This document shows positions 22,165 through 33,400 of a stretch of 64,000 nt of DNA, in pieces. A model generated the notes under the pieces. The model did no database searches and was not told the DNA's origin. It was given only the letters and a program-made list of their open reading frames with translations. The stretch comes from a virus, in the IMG/VR virus record IMGVR_UViG_3300020125_000159, positions 1 to 64,000 of that record, one strand, 5' to 3'. The number at the start of each line of letters is the position of its first letter. The first letter of the stretch is position 1. The position numbers and the translations under genes were made by a program.

Positions 22165-24267
22165 TTGACTAGGCCGATTAAAGGTTTAACAGGCATCGCC
22201 GCTACAGGCGATGGTACTCATTTTGGTAGTAACGATATTGACAAGATAAATGATCTTCTAACTGGAGGAGTTCAAGCAGGAGATCCAGTAACAATAAACA
22301 CTAATACGACTTTTGGTAGTGGTAACCTGAGGGCTACAAATCCAACTCTTACAAACATACTTTCAACTGCGATGTCACTCAGAAATCCAACTAACACATT
22401 CAGCTCTACGGTTGTTAATCCCACGGTTACCGCTAACTCTAACTTTCAATTCAACATTCCATATGACTATTATATTTTTATAGATCCAGACGATGGGAAT
22501 AAGTATAAGGCTAGGAACGGTAGAACTGGAGCAATAGACTATGTTGATTCCACTAATGCGGATGTAGTAATAAATGGCGCGATAAATTCCTTATCATCAA
22601 CTTCAACACAGGGAACTAGTGGACCCACCTTGAATGTCTGGACTGGTGGAAAGTATGGAAAAATATTTGTCGGCCCTGGGACATTCAGCGTTGCCAATTC
22701 CATAGTACTACAGAGCAATATCTCCCTGACAGGATGCGGACCTCACGCCACCACGTTCAAACTCCAGAACAGTCATGCCAATAATGCAAATTCTACCGTT
22801 ATGAAGAGTTTTAGATATGATAGTAAATCGTTCGAGGGTATAGGTGGCACATCGGCTGGGCAATGCGATATAGGAATACAGCTGTCACATTTCACAATAG
22901 ATGGTAATAAATCCAATAATGCCACGTTACTGGATGCAAATGTTAGAACTTCCACCGTCTCAGGTGGTATAGAAACCGCGGTCCCAAGCTGGGGTTTTGG
23001 AATTGCATTGTATGCCTCAGACACATACCTTGACGATATTGAGGTGTTTAATTGTAGGGGTGCAGGAATATGTATTTGCGGCCCTGCGGGCATCAACTAT
23101 TCTGATGGTAATGCATATACTAACGTTGGTATGACTAGACTATCGAATATATTCGCCTATACAAATGACCAACAAGGGATATTGAATCGAGGAGGGGGTT
23201 ATTTCATGTTGAATAATTTTGTAACAGCCCATAATGGTGAAGCAGGATATGATAGCGAGATCTGTGGGGGGGCCTCTCCGTTTTGGGCCGCTACATGCGC
23301 ATTTATAAGCAATGGCCAAATATTCCAAGATGGAGATAATCACGCAAACGAGACAAAGAGTGTATTTAATCCAAACGCATATGAGATGCGTATTTGTGGC
23401 GGTCATGTATTCATGACGAATTGTTGGGTTGAAGGACCAGATGGTCCAGGTGATGCGATAGTACTCGGACTATATGGATTATCAAACAATATGCCTCTTG
23501 GAAATGGTTTCCAACTAGGCACTAACTGTAGTACAATAACAATGAGAAATGTGTATATTGATAACTGTCACTATCAGGGACTCAGGGGCTCATCAAGCGC
23601 GCAAAGATGTGATATTGAGGCATATATAAATTGCGAAATAGAGACAGGTTGGGGCACACAATATGGTCAGGCTGGTGCATATTGGGCGGGTTCAACAGGA
23701 AACAAATTGGACCTGCATATCAAATATCTACCCTCTCCACCTGGTGATACGACTATATATCATCCAGCGTTTACCCTGGGGAATACATCAGGAGCTGCAT
23801 CCGATAATAATAATATCACATTACACTTAGCCGCAGTACAATATCTTATCAGATGGAATGCCTCCGCAGGAAATGGAAATATCATTAATATTATATACAA
23901 CCTTCGAACAGACGCGGCGGCAGCCCCTCTTGGTTTCTTTACACCAGATAGCACATCAATTGATTATACAAAGAACATTATCAATGTGCAGGCCGCAGAT
24001 TACGGACTCTCAACTGTAGGGTTTATGAGCCAGAATGGTGGTACTGCCACACTTACAGGAAATGCAGCAACCACCGTTTTTACAGTTGCTCATGGCCTAT
24101 TTGCAGCACCCAAAGTCGTAGAAACAAGAGCCAGTAACTTGGCGGCAGCCAATGCCCCAGCTTACTATACGACTGCAGATGCTACAAACATAACATTTAC
24201 TTTCGTCTCTGCGCCTGCTACTGGTAGTCTTACATACTGGTGGAATGCTAGAGTAAATGTTCAATAA
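22165..24267 (+). CDS. beta-helix tailspike protein, 700 aa (spike 1)
   Basis: The N-terminus RPIKGLTGIAATGDGTHFG is a virion-attachment module shared with the next gene, followed by a shared PYDYYIFIDPDD...NGRTGAI module. Residues ~160-560 are a right-handed beta-helix of the pectate-lyase type (AGICICGPAG, GGHVFMTNCWVEG), and the C-terminus (VFTVAHGLFAAPKVVE) is a small beta domain common at fibre tips. Such spikes bind or cleave surface polysaccharide; no catalytic residues can be assigned by eye. Start TTG, set by the late element. Confidence 0.75.
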   Translation: MTRPIKGLTGIAATGDGTHFGSNDIDKINDLLTGGVQAGDPVTINTNTTFGSGNLRATNPTLTNILSTAMSLRNPTNTFSSTVVNPTVTANSNFQFNIPYDYYIFIDPDDGNKYKARNGRTGAIDYVDSTNADVVINGAINSLSSTSTQGTSGPTLNVWTGGKYGKIFVGPGTFSVANSIVLQSNISLTGCGPHATTFKLQNSHANNANSTVMKSFRYDSKSFEGIGGTSAGQCDIGIQLSHFTIDGNKSNNATLLDANVRTSTVSGGIETAVPSWGFGIALYASDTYLDDIEVFNCRGAGICICGPAGINYSDGNAYTNVGMTRLSNIFAYTNDQQGILNRGGGYFMLNNFVTAHNGEAGYDSEICGGASPFWAATCAFISNGQIFQDGDNHANETKSVFNPNAYEMRICGGHVFMTNCWVEGPDGPGDAIVLGLYGLSNNMPLGNGFQLGTNCSTITMRNVYIDNCHYQGLRGSSSAQRCDIEAYINCEIETGWGTQYGQAGAYWAGSTGNKLDLHIKYLPSPPGDTTIYHPAFTLGNTSGAASDNNNITLHLAAVQYLIRWNASAGNGNIINIIYNLRTDAAAAPLGFFTPDSTSIDYTKNIINVQAADYGLSTVGFMSQNGGTATLTGNAATTVFTVAHGLFAAPKVVETRASNLAAANAPAYYTTADATNITFTFVSAPATGSLTYWWNARVNVQ

Positions 24268-24297
24268 GAAAAAGCCAGAAATGCATATAATAACTCC

Positions 24298-24310
24298 TTA
24301 GTTCTCTCTT
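24298..24310 (+). promoter_or_regulatory. late element TTAGTTCTCTCTT
   Basis: 43 bases before the TTG at 24341. Confidence 0.7.
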
Positions 24311-24340
24311 TTCTTTTTCTTTCATTTATTTCGTTAATTA

Positions 24341-27300
24341 TTGGTTAGACCTATTAAGAATTTAGCAGGCAGTATCGCCACAGGTGACGGTACTCATTTT
24401 GGTACTAATGATCTTGACCAGATAAATAATCTATTTACTGGCCAAGACCAGTCTGCCACAGATCCAGTAACAATCAATACTACTACAACATTTGGTGCTG
24501 GTAAACTACTGGGTGGTAACTTTCCATATACATATATTATATATAAATCTGGTAGTAATTTCATTGCTGATAGTGGACAGGGAATTAGTCCTAGTACAAG
24601 TACAAGCAATTCGGACTTTGCAACACTATTTAATAATGTAATTAGTGGCATAAATCCAGCTGGAACACCTACCCGTATTCAATTAGGGGCTGGGGACTTT
24701 CCTATTAACAATCTCATATCAATTCCACCATCTACAATTGGAAATATAGAGGTTAGAGGTATGGGTATGGGTGTCACAAACCTACTCATGAGTACTGGCC
24801 TGAATAGTCAAGGTGCTAATGACGCCATAAAGGTTGGTGCACTTACCGTGTCAAGTTCTGGGAATACTGGAACACTTACTGCTAACGCAAATATCAAAGC
24901 TACGACTGTGACAATGTCCACAGCAGACTCGGCAAAGTTTGCAGTTGATGATTATGTCTTGTTGGAGCACACTGGAATATATTCAGCAGCACCATCAGGT
25001 GGTGCACGACAGGGAGAAGTTCATAGAGTCACTGCCGTCAACACTGGCACAGGAGTTGTCACGTTAAACACTCCAATTCTTGCGAATTACACTACAGCGA
25101 ATACTGCACTGCTCATAAAGCTGACATTACTGACTAACGTTAAATTCGCACATCTTACCATAAAGAAAGATGTTGGAAATCTTACGTCAAGTACTATACA
25201 ATTCTTCACTGCATATCATGTCAACAACATGCAACTTGATTGTGTCCAACTGATAGACAGTGTTGCTAATTTCTATAGTGCTTTAACATATCAATCATGT
25301 ATAAACTCCTCTATAACAAATTGTTATATCCTACAGAACGCTGCTAACGCGTCCAATCAGCAGTATGGAATAGCGCTTACATCTCACTGTACTAACATAA
25401 TAGTTGATCATTGTAAGGCATATGGATCATGGAGGCATCCATTCGAAGTTACTGGAAGGACTAGTGTATCAGATCCATGCACTGCTGGACAAGGAAGAAA
25501 CGTCACGATTAGCAACTGTCTTTCAATAGGCTCTAACACTGGATCTTTTGATACTCATGCTGATGCAGATCAGGTAAGGTTTGAGAATTGTGCAGTTCTT
25601 GGAACTACAGGAGGAAATGGATTTGAACTGCGGTCTGCGAGACCAGTGGTGTCAAATTGCACTGTTAATGCTGCAGTGACTAGAGGTTTTGATTTATTAG
25701 AAGATGCGAGTGACGCACAAATAATAAGTTGTTCAGCATCAAATTGTGGAAATGAAGGACTGCGTATTCAGACAAATGTTAAAAGAGTGAAAGTCATTGG
25801 AGGTTCGTATAATAATAATAGTAATGATGGAATTAATGTAGCAATAGGTGCCGACTATACTGTAATCTCTGGTGTCAATGCCAATAACAACACCTTCAAT
25901 GGCATCAAAATAATAGATACAGATCATGTAAACATAAATGGATGTCTTACAACAGGAAATACTCTACATGGAATATATGTTAATGCACCAACACTCACAT
26001 TAAGTAATGTCAGTGTAAGTAATAATGATACTACAGGAAACACTCTTTCAGGCATATTATTAGATCCTAATGTGACTGGATCGTCGTCGACGTTTTTGGG
26101 CAACGGATTACTACTTAGAAACCCCGCTAACACATTTACTTCTACCATAGTCAATCCAGCGGTAACAGCCAACTCCACCCTTCAGTTTAATGCACCATAC
26201 GACTATTATATTTTCATAGATCCAGACGATTCTAGTAAGATTAAGTGTCGAAGTGGTAGGACTGGCGCTATAGAATCGTCGCATGCAACTAATGCAGACG
26301 TCCCAATACAGTACGCATTAAATCAACTTACATCAGGTGGATCTATATTTATAGGAATAGGTAGTTTTCCAATTACTAGTCCAATTACATCGTCTCATGG
26401 TATCAACATAGTAGGCAGTGGGAGAGGAAACACGACTCTACTTCACACAATGACAACAGCTGCAGCTCTAATATCTCTGATAGGTGACAATTCCATACTT
26501 GCAAGACTTACTGTAGATGGGAATTTTCCCACAAACTCAACTGCTGTATCTGCAGAGATATCCACTTCTGGTACAAATGTGATTATTACAGATTGTGAAG
26601 TGAAGAATTTCTTAACTCGTGGCGTAGCTAATTCTGGAAAAATAACACTTGCAAATTCAATTATAGGGCCTACTACTGGTACTGCCACTGGTTCCACTCC
26701 TGGCGGATTTTGGTCTGGTTCTTTGACTGCATGGAATAAGATAGAGAACTGTAGATTTGAAGGTATTAATGGTGGCGCTATGCTTTATACAGGATATACC
26801 ATAATTAGTGGTTGTATTTTTGGCAATAATAACAACGCCTCATTCGGTGGTGGTCAGCTTGCGGCCTCAACCAATGGAGTTGTCACTATAATAGAGAATA
26901 ATATCATATATCCTGGGGCAGTAGCTGGAGCAACAGGACTGGAGGTGAATAATGGTGATCATTTCGTCAGAGGTAATTGGATAAATGGACAGGCCTCGGC
27001 AGGAATAGCTGTTAATCCAAGCGTTCCTATTGGTAATACTGTCATATCTGACAACGTTATATCTGGTTGTGGAACAAGCGGTATTCAGTTTATTGCTGGT
27101 GGGTCAGGACAGCAGTATTTTCAAATAAAAAATAACAACTGTAAAGGGAACGGTCATTATGGTATAGAGATTGGTGTAGCGGCGCATAATAACTACACTA
27201 TCACAGGCAATATACTTTATGGAAATACACTAGGTCAGCTTCTAGACAATGGGACTGGCACTAGTAAAACTGTGATTAATAATATTGGTTATAATCCTGT

Positions 27301-27532
27301 AACACAATCAGCAATAACTGTTACTACCTCACCATTTACATATACGAACATTGACGGATATCCAGAGGTCGTGACAGTAATAGGCGGAACAGTAAGTCTA
27401 ATTCAGCTTAAAAGGGGAGCAACAACAATCACACTTTTTACATCAACCCCAGGCTCGGTTTACTTACAGCAAAATGATGCTGTGGTTGTAACATACAGTT
27501 CGGCACCTACAATGGAGAAGTTCCCACAATAG
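24341..27532 (+). CDS. beta-helix tailspike protein, 1063 aa (spike 2)
   Basis: Begins with RPIKNLAGSIATGDGTHFG, the same attachment module as spike 1. It has a first parallel beta-helix (residues ~80-580, many N/G-rich turns such as NNSNDGINVAIGADY), then a second copy of the PYDYYIFIDPDD ... SGRTGAIE module near residue 620, then a second beta-helix. It therefore looks like two spikes in series. Probable surface-glycan receptor binding or depolymerisation. TTG start after the late element. Confidence 0.75.
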   Translation: MVRPIKNLAGSIATGDGTHFGTNDLDQINNLFTGQDQSATDPVTINTTTTFGAGKLLGGNFPYTYIIYKSGSNFIADSGQGISPSTSTSNSDFATLFNNVISGINPAGTPTRIQLGAGDFPINNLISIPPSTIGNIEVRGMGMGVTNLLMSTGLNSQGANDAIKVGALTVSSSGNTGTLTANANIKATTVTMSTADSAKFAVDDYVLLEHTGIYSAAPSGGARQGEVHRVTAVNTGTGVVTLNTPILANYTTANTALLIKLTLLTNVKFAHLTIKKDVGNLTSSTIQFFTAYHVNNMQLDCVQLIDSVANFYSALTYQSCINSSITNCYILQNAANASNQQYGIALTSHCTNIIVDHCKAYGSWRHPFEVTGRTSVSDPCTAGQGRNVTISNCLSIGSNTGSFDTHADADQVRFENCAVLGTTGGNGFELRSARPVVSNCTVNAAVTRGFDLLEDASDAQIISCSASNCGNEGLRIQTNVKRVKVIGGSYNNNSNDGINVAIGADYTVISGVNANNNTFNGIKIIDTDHVNINGCLTTGNTLHGIYVNAPTLTLSNVSVSNNDTTGNTLSGILLDPNVTGSSSTFLGNGLLLRNPANTFTSTIVNPAVTANSTLQFNAPYDYYIFIDPDDSSKIKCRSGRTGAIESSHATNADVPIQYALNQLTSGGSIFIGIGSFPITSPITSSHGINIVGSGRGNTTLLHTMTTAAALISLIGDNSILARLTVDGNFPTNSTAVSAEISTSGTNVIITDCEVKNFLTRGVANSGKITLANSIIGPTTGTATGSTPGGFWSGSLTAWNKIENCRFEGINGGAMLYTGYTIISGCIFGNNNNASFGGGQLAASTNGVVTIIENNIIYPGAVAGATGLEVNNGDHFVRGNWINGQASAGIAVNPSVPIGNTVISDNVISGCGTSGIQFIAGGSGQQYFQIKNNNCKGNGHYGIEIGVAAHNNYTITGNILYGNTLGQLLDNGTGTSKTVINNIGYNPVTQSAITVTTSPFTYTNIDGYPEVVTVIGGTVSLIQLKRGATTITLFTSTPGSVYLQQNDAVVVTYSSAPTMEKFPQ

Positions 27533-27536
27533 CACT

Positions 27537-27550
27537 TTAGTTCTCTCTTT
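27537..27550 (+). promoter_or_regulatory. late element TTAGTTCTCTCTTT region
   Basis: About 36 bases before the TTG at 27573. Confidence 0.7.
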
Positions 27551-27572
27551 ATCTATTTCTCATTTATTTTTA

Positions 27573-27959
27573 TTGCCTAACACTAGTCATAAGTTTGACC
27601 CTACTAATTGTAACTATACCAGTTGGAGTCCTGATACATGTGGTTGTATAATAACATATGAATGGGATAAATCAACTAGAGATACTCCTGAGATAAGGGA
27701 GCATAGGCCTGTTCATGAAGACGTTCTAATTATCGGTCAGGACGGTCAGCCTATAAATCATAATAAAAAATGTGAACATCATAAACACTTACCTGACACA
27801 AAGGCTCATTTTGATACCATTCTAGAGGAAAACCAGCGTAAGAACAAAGCTCATGCAGAGATAGGTATTGACAAACAAATAACATGGGAGTTTGATTCTA
27901 AACGCAAATTGCATATATATCACGAAGGTAAGAAAGTTCTAGAAGTTGCCAAAAGTTGA
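27573..27959 (+). CDS. small phage-type Cys/His protein, 128 aa
   Basis: Contains WSPDTCGCIITYEWD and a later KKCEHHKHLPD segment, then EENQRKNKAHAEIG. I recall this order (W-x-PDTCGC ... C-x-HH ... ENxxKN) from uncharacterised proteins in phage structural regions. The Cys/His set suggests a bound metal. It overlaps the following beta-sandwich gene by 4 bases and may assist its folding or assembly. Confidence 0.6.
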   Translation: MPNTSHKFDPTNCNYTSWSPDTCGCIITYEWDKSTRDTPEIREHRPVHEDVLIIGQDGQPINHNKKCEHHKHLPDTKAHFDTILEENQRKNKAHAEIGIDKQITWEFDSKRKLHIYHEGKKVLEVAKS

Positions 27960-29233
27960 CGACTCTGGCCTATATTGTAGGTTCATATTATTTAGGTAAT
28001 ACTAATACTGCAAATACAACTACCTTCGCCACTTTAGCAGGTAATACTCTCGCTAATCAGGTTACGGAGGCTAATGTTCAAACTAGGTTCAGAGACGCTG
28101 GCAACTTCACTAATCTATTGATACGGGTTATTGCTAATACTTGTTCAGCGACTACGACTTGCACTTTAAGAGATAATTCAGTATCAGTTAACAACACTGT
28201 AAGCATACTTACAGGACAGACGTCAGGAGAATTTGAGGATACAACACCACATACTGATACTATAACAGCAGGCCATGACTATAATCTTACAGTCGTTCCT
28301 GCTGGTGGTTCGACAGGTGTTGTAACGATATCAGTAATTAGGACACTTTTTAATACAACAACAAATACAGCTACAAGATTAGTATGTAGTAATGGTAACG
28401 CAATTACTGCAGTAAGTACAACATATTACAATGTGATATCTGGAGTAAGTGGAACAACTAACACTACTGAGGCTCCAGCTAAATGCCGCCAGTTACTGGC
28501 AGGTACAATGAATAATATGATGGCGGAAGTATCTGCTAATAGCAGGACGACCACAACCACAGTAAACAGCAGACTAAATGGCGGTAACGGAGCAACGACT
28601 ATCTCAATATTAACATTGGCAACGGGAATAAAAGAAGACGTGACATTGACTAATGCCGATACAATTTCTGTAAATGATGATTATTGTACTGCTTATACTG
28701 TAGGAAATGACTCTAGTAAATCAATAACATTTAGAAACATTGCAGTAACATTCGTGTCTACTGCAGGATACACACAATGCTCAGTTGGTGATTCTATAGG
28801 CCTTGTTCCTATCGTTACAGTAGCCAGATTTATACCAATATCTGGACGATATTATAACTCTGGTACAACCGAGTCACAAGTTCAAATGAAAGCAGGAGAA
28901 ACTAAAAAGTTTACTAATTTAACCATAGTTTTATCTGCACAGTCAGGTACAGGAACTGTAAACTTTAGAAAGAATGCTGGTAATGGTGTCCAAACTGTTT
29001 CAGTAACAGGTACAGGTGCATTCACAGATACGACTAACGTCGATTATGTAATATCTACAGACGAAGTTAATTATGCCTTTAGTGCTGGTGCCACTACAGG
29101 TAATACAGTTAACTCTTTGTCTTCCTGGGCCTTTGGCAAGGCCTTCGGCCTTGCAGAAACCACCACGATATCAGAGGTAATACCGAAAAGAAAAATAGGT
29201 AGACTATCAAAGCCAGTGTTTACCCATACTTAG
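27956..29233 (+). CDS. beta-sandwich repeat virion protein, 425 aa
   Basis: Three consecutive ~130-residue units begin similarly (YIVGSYYLGNTNT; TRLVCSNGNAITA; RFIPISGRYYNSG) and share internal LLAGTMNNMMAEVS/TRFRDAGNFTNLLIRV-type strands and GxTT-rich turns, indicating three Ig-like/jelly-roll domains in tandem. Probably a fibre or decoration protein. The last 30 residues are basic (PKRKIGRLSKP). TTG start overlapping the preceding gene. Confidence 0.6.
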   Translation: MTTLAYIVGSYYLGNTNTANTTTFATLAGNTLANQVTEANVQTRFRDAGNFTNLLIRVIANTCSATTTCTLRDNSVSVNNTVSILTGQTSGEFEDTTPHTDTITAGHDYNLTVVPAGGSTGVVTISVIRTLFNTTTNTATRLVCSNGNAITAVSTTYYNVISGVSGTTNTTEAPAKCRQLLAGTMNNMMAEVSANSRTTTTTVNSRLNGGNGATTISILTLATGIKEDVTLTNADTISVNDDYCTAYTVGNDSSKSITFRNIAVTFVSTAGYTQCSVGDSIGLVPIVTVARFIPISGRYYNSGTTESQVQMKAGETKKFTNLTIVLSAQSGTGTVNFRKNAGNGVQTVSVTGTGAFTDTTNVDYVISTDEVNYAFSAGATTGNTVNSLSSWAFGKAFGLAETTTISEVIPKRKIGRLSKPVFTHT

Positions 29234-29237
29234 TTGT

Positions 29238-29250
29238 TTAGTTCTTTACT
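29238..29250 (+). promoter_or_regulatory. late element TTAGTTCTTTACT
   Basis: 40 bases before the TTG at 29278. Confidence 0.65.
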
Positions 29251-29277
29251 TTAGTCTTTAAGTAAAGATATAGTGAT

Positions 29278-29757
29278 TTGGGCGAATTTGTAACTACAGT
29301 TAATGCTACTAGTAATAGTTCAGCAAATACTGCTGACACATTTATAGAGTTATCTGGGGTAATTTTAGGAGTTAAACGTATTAGGGTAAGGCTTGGAGAT
29401 GGCACTGCTACTGCAGGTCTAGATAATGATTATATAGTTAGTATAGCCCGAAAGACAGCTGGCGGTGCCACTGGAACTAGTGGAACGATTACAAAAATGA
29501 ATATAATGGGTGCTGCTTCTGGCGCTACGGTTAACGTTAAGAACGGTACTGGTGCTTTCACAACAGCCACACAACAAGCAGTATTAGACTCGGCAGTGAT
29601 AAATGGGCGTGCAATTTTTGAATGGGTAGCTAGAGACGAAGACGATATAATAAGAAATCATTTCACAACTGGTAGTGGGGGAATTATAGCAGTAAATATA
29701 GCGAGTTCAGTAGTATCACAAAAGTTTCAAGTATCGGTTTTCTGGATCGAATACTAG
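29278..29757 (+). CDS. virion structural protein, 159 aa
   Basis: An all-beta, Gly/Thr/Ala-rich protein (VKRIRVRLGDGTATAG ... GTITKMNIMGAASGATV) ending in a hydrophobic strand KFQVSVFWIEY. The composition and the late element 40 bases upstream indicate a virion protein. No specific family recognised. Confidence 0.55.
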   Translation: MGEFVTTVNATSNSSANTADTFIELSGVILGVKRIRVRLGDGTATAGLDNDYIVSIARKTAGGATGTSGTITKMNIMGAASGATVNVKNGTGAFTTATQQAVLDSAVINGRAIFEWVARDEDDIIRNHFTTGSGGIIAVNIASSVVSQKFQVSVFWIEY

Positions 29758-29769
29758 TGATAAAGTAAT

Positions 29770-30426
29770 GTGGCTTTACCTCTTGATGCTATAGTCCCGA
29801 TATATTATTCAGCTAGTGTAAACATAGCATCAACTAACAGTCAATCGCTTCAGCCAGCGATGGCTCCCCTTCTTCTTATACAACAAGGGGCTTACTTAAA
29901 AAATATAGATAAAAGATTATTTCAGAAACTAGACACAATATTCCAAACAGTTCCAGGCACTAATGAGGTCATAGCGATATACGAGTCTTTATTACACAAA
30001 GTCATTCCCAAAATTGCGGCAGATAATGTTTCTATTGGAGCAGGGTCTATTCTGCGTAAAGCGCTTCCAAAGATAACAACAGGTAACGTCGTAATATCGG
30101 AAGCCATAAGAGTGTTGAGAAGTTTAAGTAGAGCGCTCTCAGAGACTGCCATCGTAATACAGGGTAATGTAGTAGAAACCCCTGCAAAGGTCGTTAGTGA
30201 AGTAGCAGTTGCAATATCTGATTTGATAACCATGAAAGCGATTCCTTACATAGCAGAGACGATAGGCATTTCAGACATGATTGGTGCGATCAAAGCTAGA
30301 CTTTTCTTACACTTTAACGAGCCTGCTATCACAGTATCAGATGGGGTAAACAGAGTTCTTAAGGCGGTCAGAACAATGATTGAGGGTAAATGCAGTATAT
30401 TATTTAGTGGGTTGGGGCCTGAATAA
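29770..30426 (+). CDS. repeat-containing virion protein, 218 aa
   Basis: GTG-started. The N-terminal module LPLDAIVPIYYSASVNIAST is nearly duplicated at the start of the next gene. It then has several ISIGAGSILRKALPKITTG-type repeats, a short version of the repeat region in 30426-33434. Likely attaches to the same virion site as its larger neighbour. Confidence 0.6.
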   Translation: MALPLDAIVPIYYSASVNIASTNSQSLQPAMAPLLLIQQGAYLKNIDKRLFQKLDTIFQTVPGTNEVIAIYESLLHKVIPKIAADNVSIGAGSILRKALPKITTGNVVISEAIRVLRSLSRALSETAIVIQGNVVETPAKVVSEVAVAISDLITMKAIPYIAETIGISDMIGAIKARLFLHFNEPAITVSDGVNRVLKAVRTMIEGKCSILFSGLGPE

Positions 30427-33400
30427 TGACATTACCTATAGATTGTATTGTTCCAGTATATTACAGCGCGTGTGTTAACGTCGCGTCAACAAACAGTCAG
30501 TCTTTAGTTGTAAACTCCCCTCCAATTCTGCCGCCTAGACAATCAACACCCCCGCAGGTCAGAGTCGATAACGTATTTAACGCTAGTGGATTTTCTGGAC
30601 TTGCTGAAGCTGTATCAATATATGATAACCTTTTTGCTGCTAGGCAGAAAATCTCAACGATTACAGATAGTGTTTCTGTGTCGGATTCAATTAAGAGATC
30701 GATATGGAGAGGTATTTTAGAAAATATATCTCTAGGAGCTTTAGTTTTTAATGGAGCAACGAAGATAGGTACTGGTAACTATGTTCAGCTAGACAGTACA
30801 GCGCCGTTTACGAACGCACTCACTGTGGTTGCATGGGTGAAATTTATCAACGCTGATAATAGAGGATTTGGAGGGGTTATATCGTTCATAAATGGCTATT
30901 TTGGTAACAGATTACTACTAGACGAGGACGCGCAAACCATATTATTTGAGACCGCTACAGTGTCGAATGCTATAGTTGACTGTTCGTATACTCTTCCAGG
31001 CACGGTATTTTCAAACACATGGCATCATTTCGGAGTTGTTTATGACGGCTCGCAGATGCAGATTTATTTTGACGGTTCACCAGTAGGTACTCCAGTTAGT
31101 CAGTCTGGCACCCTTCTATCAGGAGGTGGAAAACCGCTTATTGGTCTAGGCTCTTCAAACGCATACTTCTTACATGGAAATGTGGCAGAGCTAGCCCTAT
31201 ATAATAGTGCATTAAGTGCGTCTGATATTTCGAATGTATATAATAACGGCGCTAACACTGTAACTACAAACCAGATTAGCTACTACAAATTCAACGAAGG
31301 TAGCGGACATATTATACATGATTCCACTGGTTCAATTAACGGACAGATAATCAATGACCAGTTATGGAGTACTGACGTACATAGTCCACTTCCGAACCCA
31401 TCAATATATCAAGGACGTTTTGGATTAGAAACTATAACTCGTCGTATATCACCATTTATAGCTGAAACCATATCTATAGTTCAACAGTTCCTTAGAAAGC
31501 CTATTCCATTCATACGCGAAAATATAGTCATTGAGGACATGCTGAATAACATATCTAAAATTATTGCCTTATTTGAGCGAGTATTAGTAGGGGATGGTAG
31601 CGGATATACATCAGGATTTAATAGCGGATTTACCAATTTTCCATCTATACTTATAAAAGTCATTCCGAAAATAACGACTGAAGTTGAGACCATATCTGCA
31701 GTTTTATCGAGAAAGGTCGTTCCTAAAATCTTATCACAAATTATAACCATTTCGGATTTATTGAAAATTACTACATTAATCAGAATGATATTCGAGACTG
31801 TTAATGTAGGAGACGGTAGTGGATTCGAAATAGATTCATTCACCAGTGCATTTATTAATATTCCGTCAATACTCATAAAAGTTATTCCAAAGATCACTAC
31901 TGAAACTATTTCAATAGCGGAAGTACAACTAAGGAAGGCTATACCCAAACTCACATCACAAACTGTTACTGTCTCAGGATTAGTCAAGGGAATCAGAGCT
32001 ATAATATTATTACAGACAGTCACAATACTAGATTCGAGAATCAGAAAGGCGTTGCCGAAAGTTACCACTCAAACAACTAATATATCAGACTCGTTACTGC
32101 GTAAACCAATACCAAAGATTACTGCAGAAATAACTTCGATATCTCAACAGTTATTACGAAAGGTCGTTCCAAAGATCGTAACCCAGACGGCGACAATAAT
32201 AGAAAGTCAATTAAGAAGAGTCATACCCAAAATAGCGTCAGAGACGACCACCATACTAGGTGTAGTGGTTGGAATTAAAGCCAAATTCTTCACTCTCTTG
32301 GAGACAGTAACTCTAGGAGCTGGAGCAGTAAGTAAGATAGCAAAGCATCTTATAGCCGAAAGCGATAGCGCAACAATATCAGAGTCGTTATTGAGGAAGG
32401 CCATTCCAAAGATTACAGCCCAGCTTACTACGATAACAGAAGGGACAATTAGACGTGTTATACCAAAGATACTTACCCAGACTGTCACAATAGTCCAAAC
32501 ACTACTAAGAAGGATTCCAATATCTCTATCAAATACTACTTCGATACTAGACGCTTTAACTAAGATAGGAATTCATTTGAGATCCATGTCAGATGCTATA
32601 ACCATATCTGAATCTAGATTAAGAAAGGCTATACCCAGTATAGTTACAGCAGCCATAACAATATCAGACTCTAGACTTAGGAAAGTTATTCCAAAGATAT
32701 CTACAAGCGTTATATCTGTATTGGATTCTCTCCTTGGACCTGGAGGACATCTTGCTAATCTAATAGGTATAGTTGCAATATCGGAACAACTTAAAGGAAT
32801 AGCAAAGCATGTTAGAGCAACTACAGATACGACTACAATATCAGAGTCATTATTAAGGAAATCATTAATGCGACTATCTGAAAGCATTGCAATAGTAGAC
32901 TCTAGACTTAGGAAGGTTATTCGACCTATCTCAACTCAGACTATTACAATATCAGACTCTAAAGTTAGAAAGTTCATACCAAAGATATCTACGCAGACTA
33001 TTACACTACTGGGCACTGTCGTTGGTCCTATAAGACGTGTAATGTCTATACTACAGACTATTACAATATCCGAGTCCAGAGTCAGAAAAGTAATACCTAG
33101 GATTGCAACTCAGACGGCGACGATATCTGACGCGATTAAGATTCCAATAATAATAAAGATCATCGAGGCGATATCGATTGTAGAGTCACGACTGCTAAAG
33201 ATATTCAGAGGAATTATTCAGACAATCACGGTATCAGATAGTGTATCAAGACAAGGACAGGTACAGTCTACTAGGACTGTAGTCTATACGTTATACAGAG
33301 ACGTGTCGAAGACCTCTGGAATGCCTAGCGGTGGTGCTGGCTTTGGTGAAATGACTCATCGCCCAATACCTATCGATCCCTATATTGTAAATTATGAGAT

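Noticed and set aside
29130-29160. GC-rich dyad GGCAAGGCCTTCGGCCTTGC as terminator
   Set aside because: The dyad lies inside the coding frame of the beta-sandwich gene, well before its stop.
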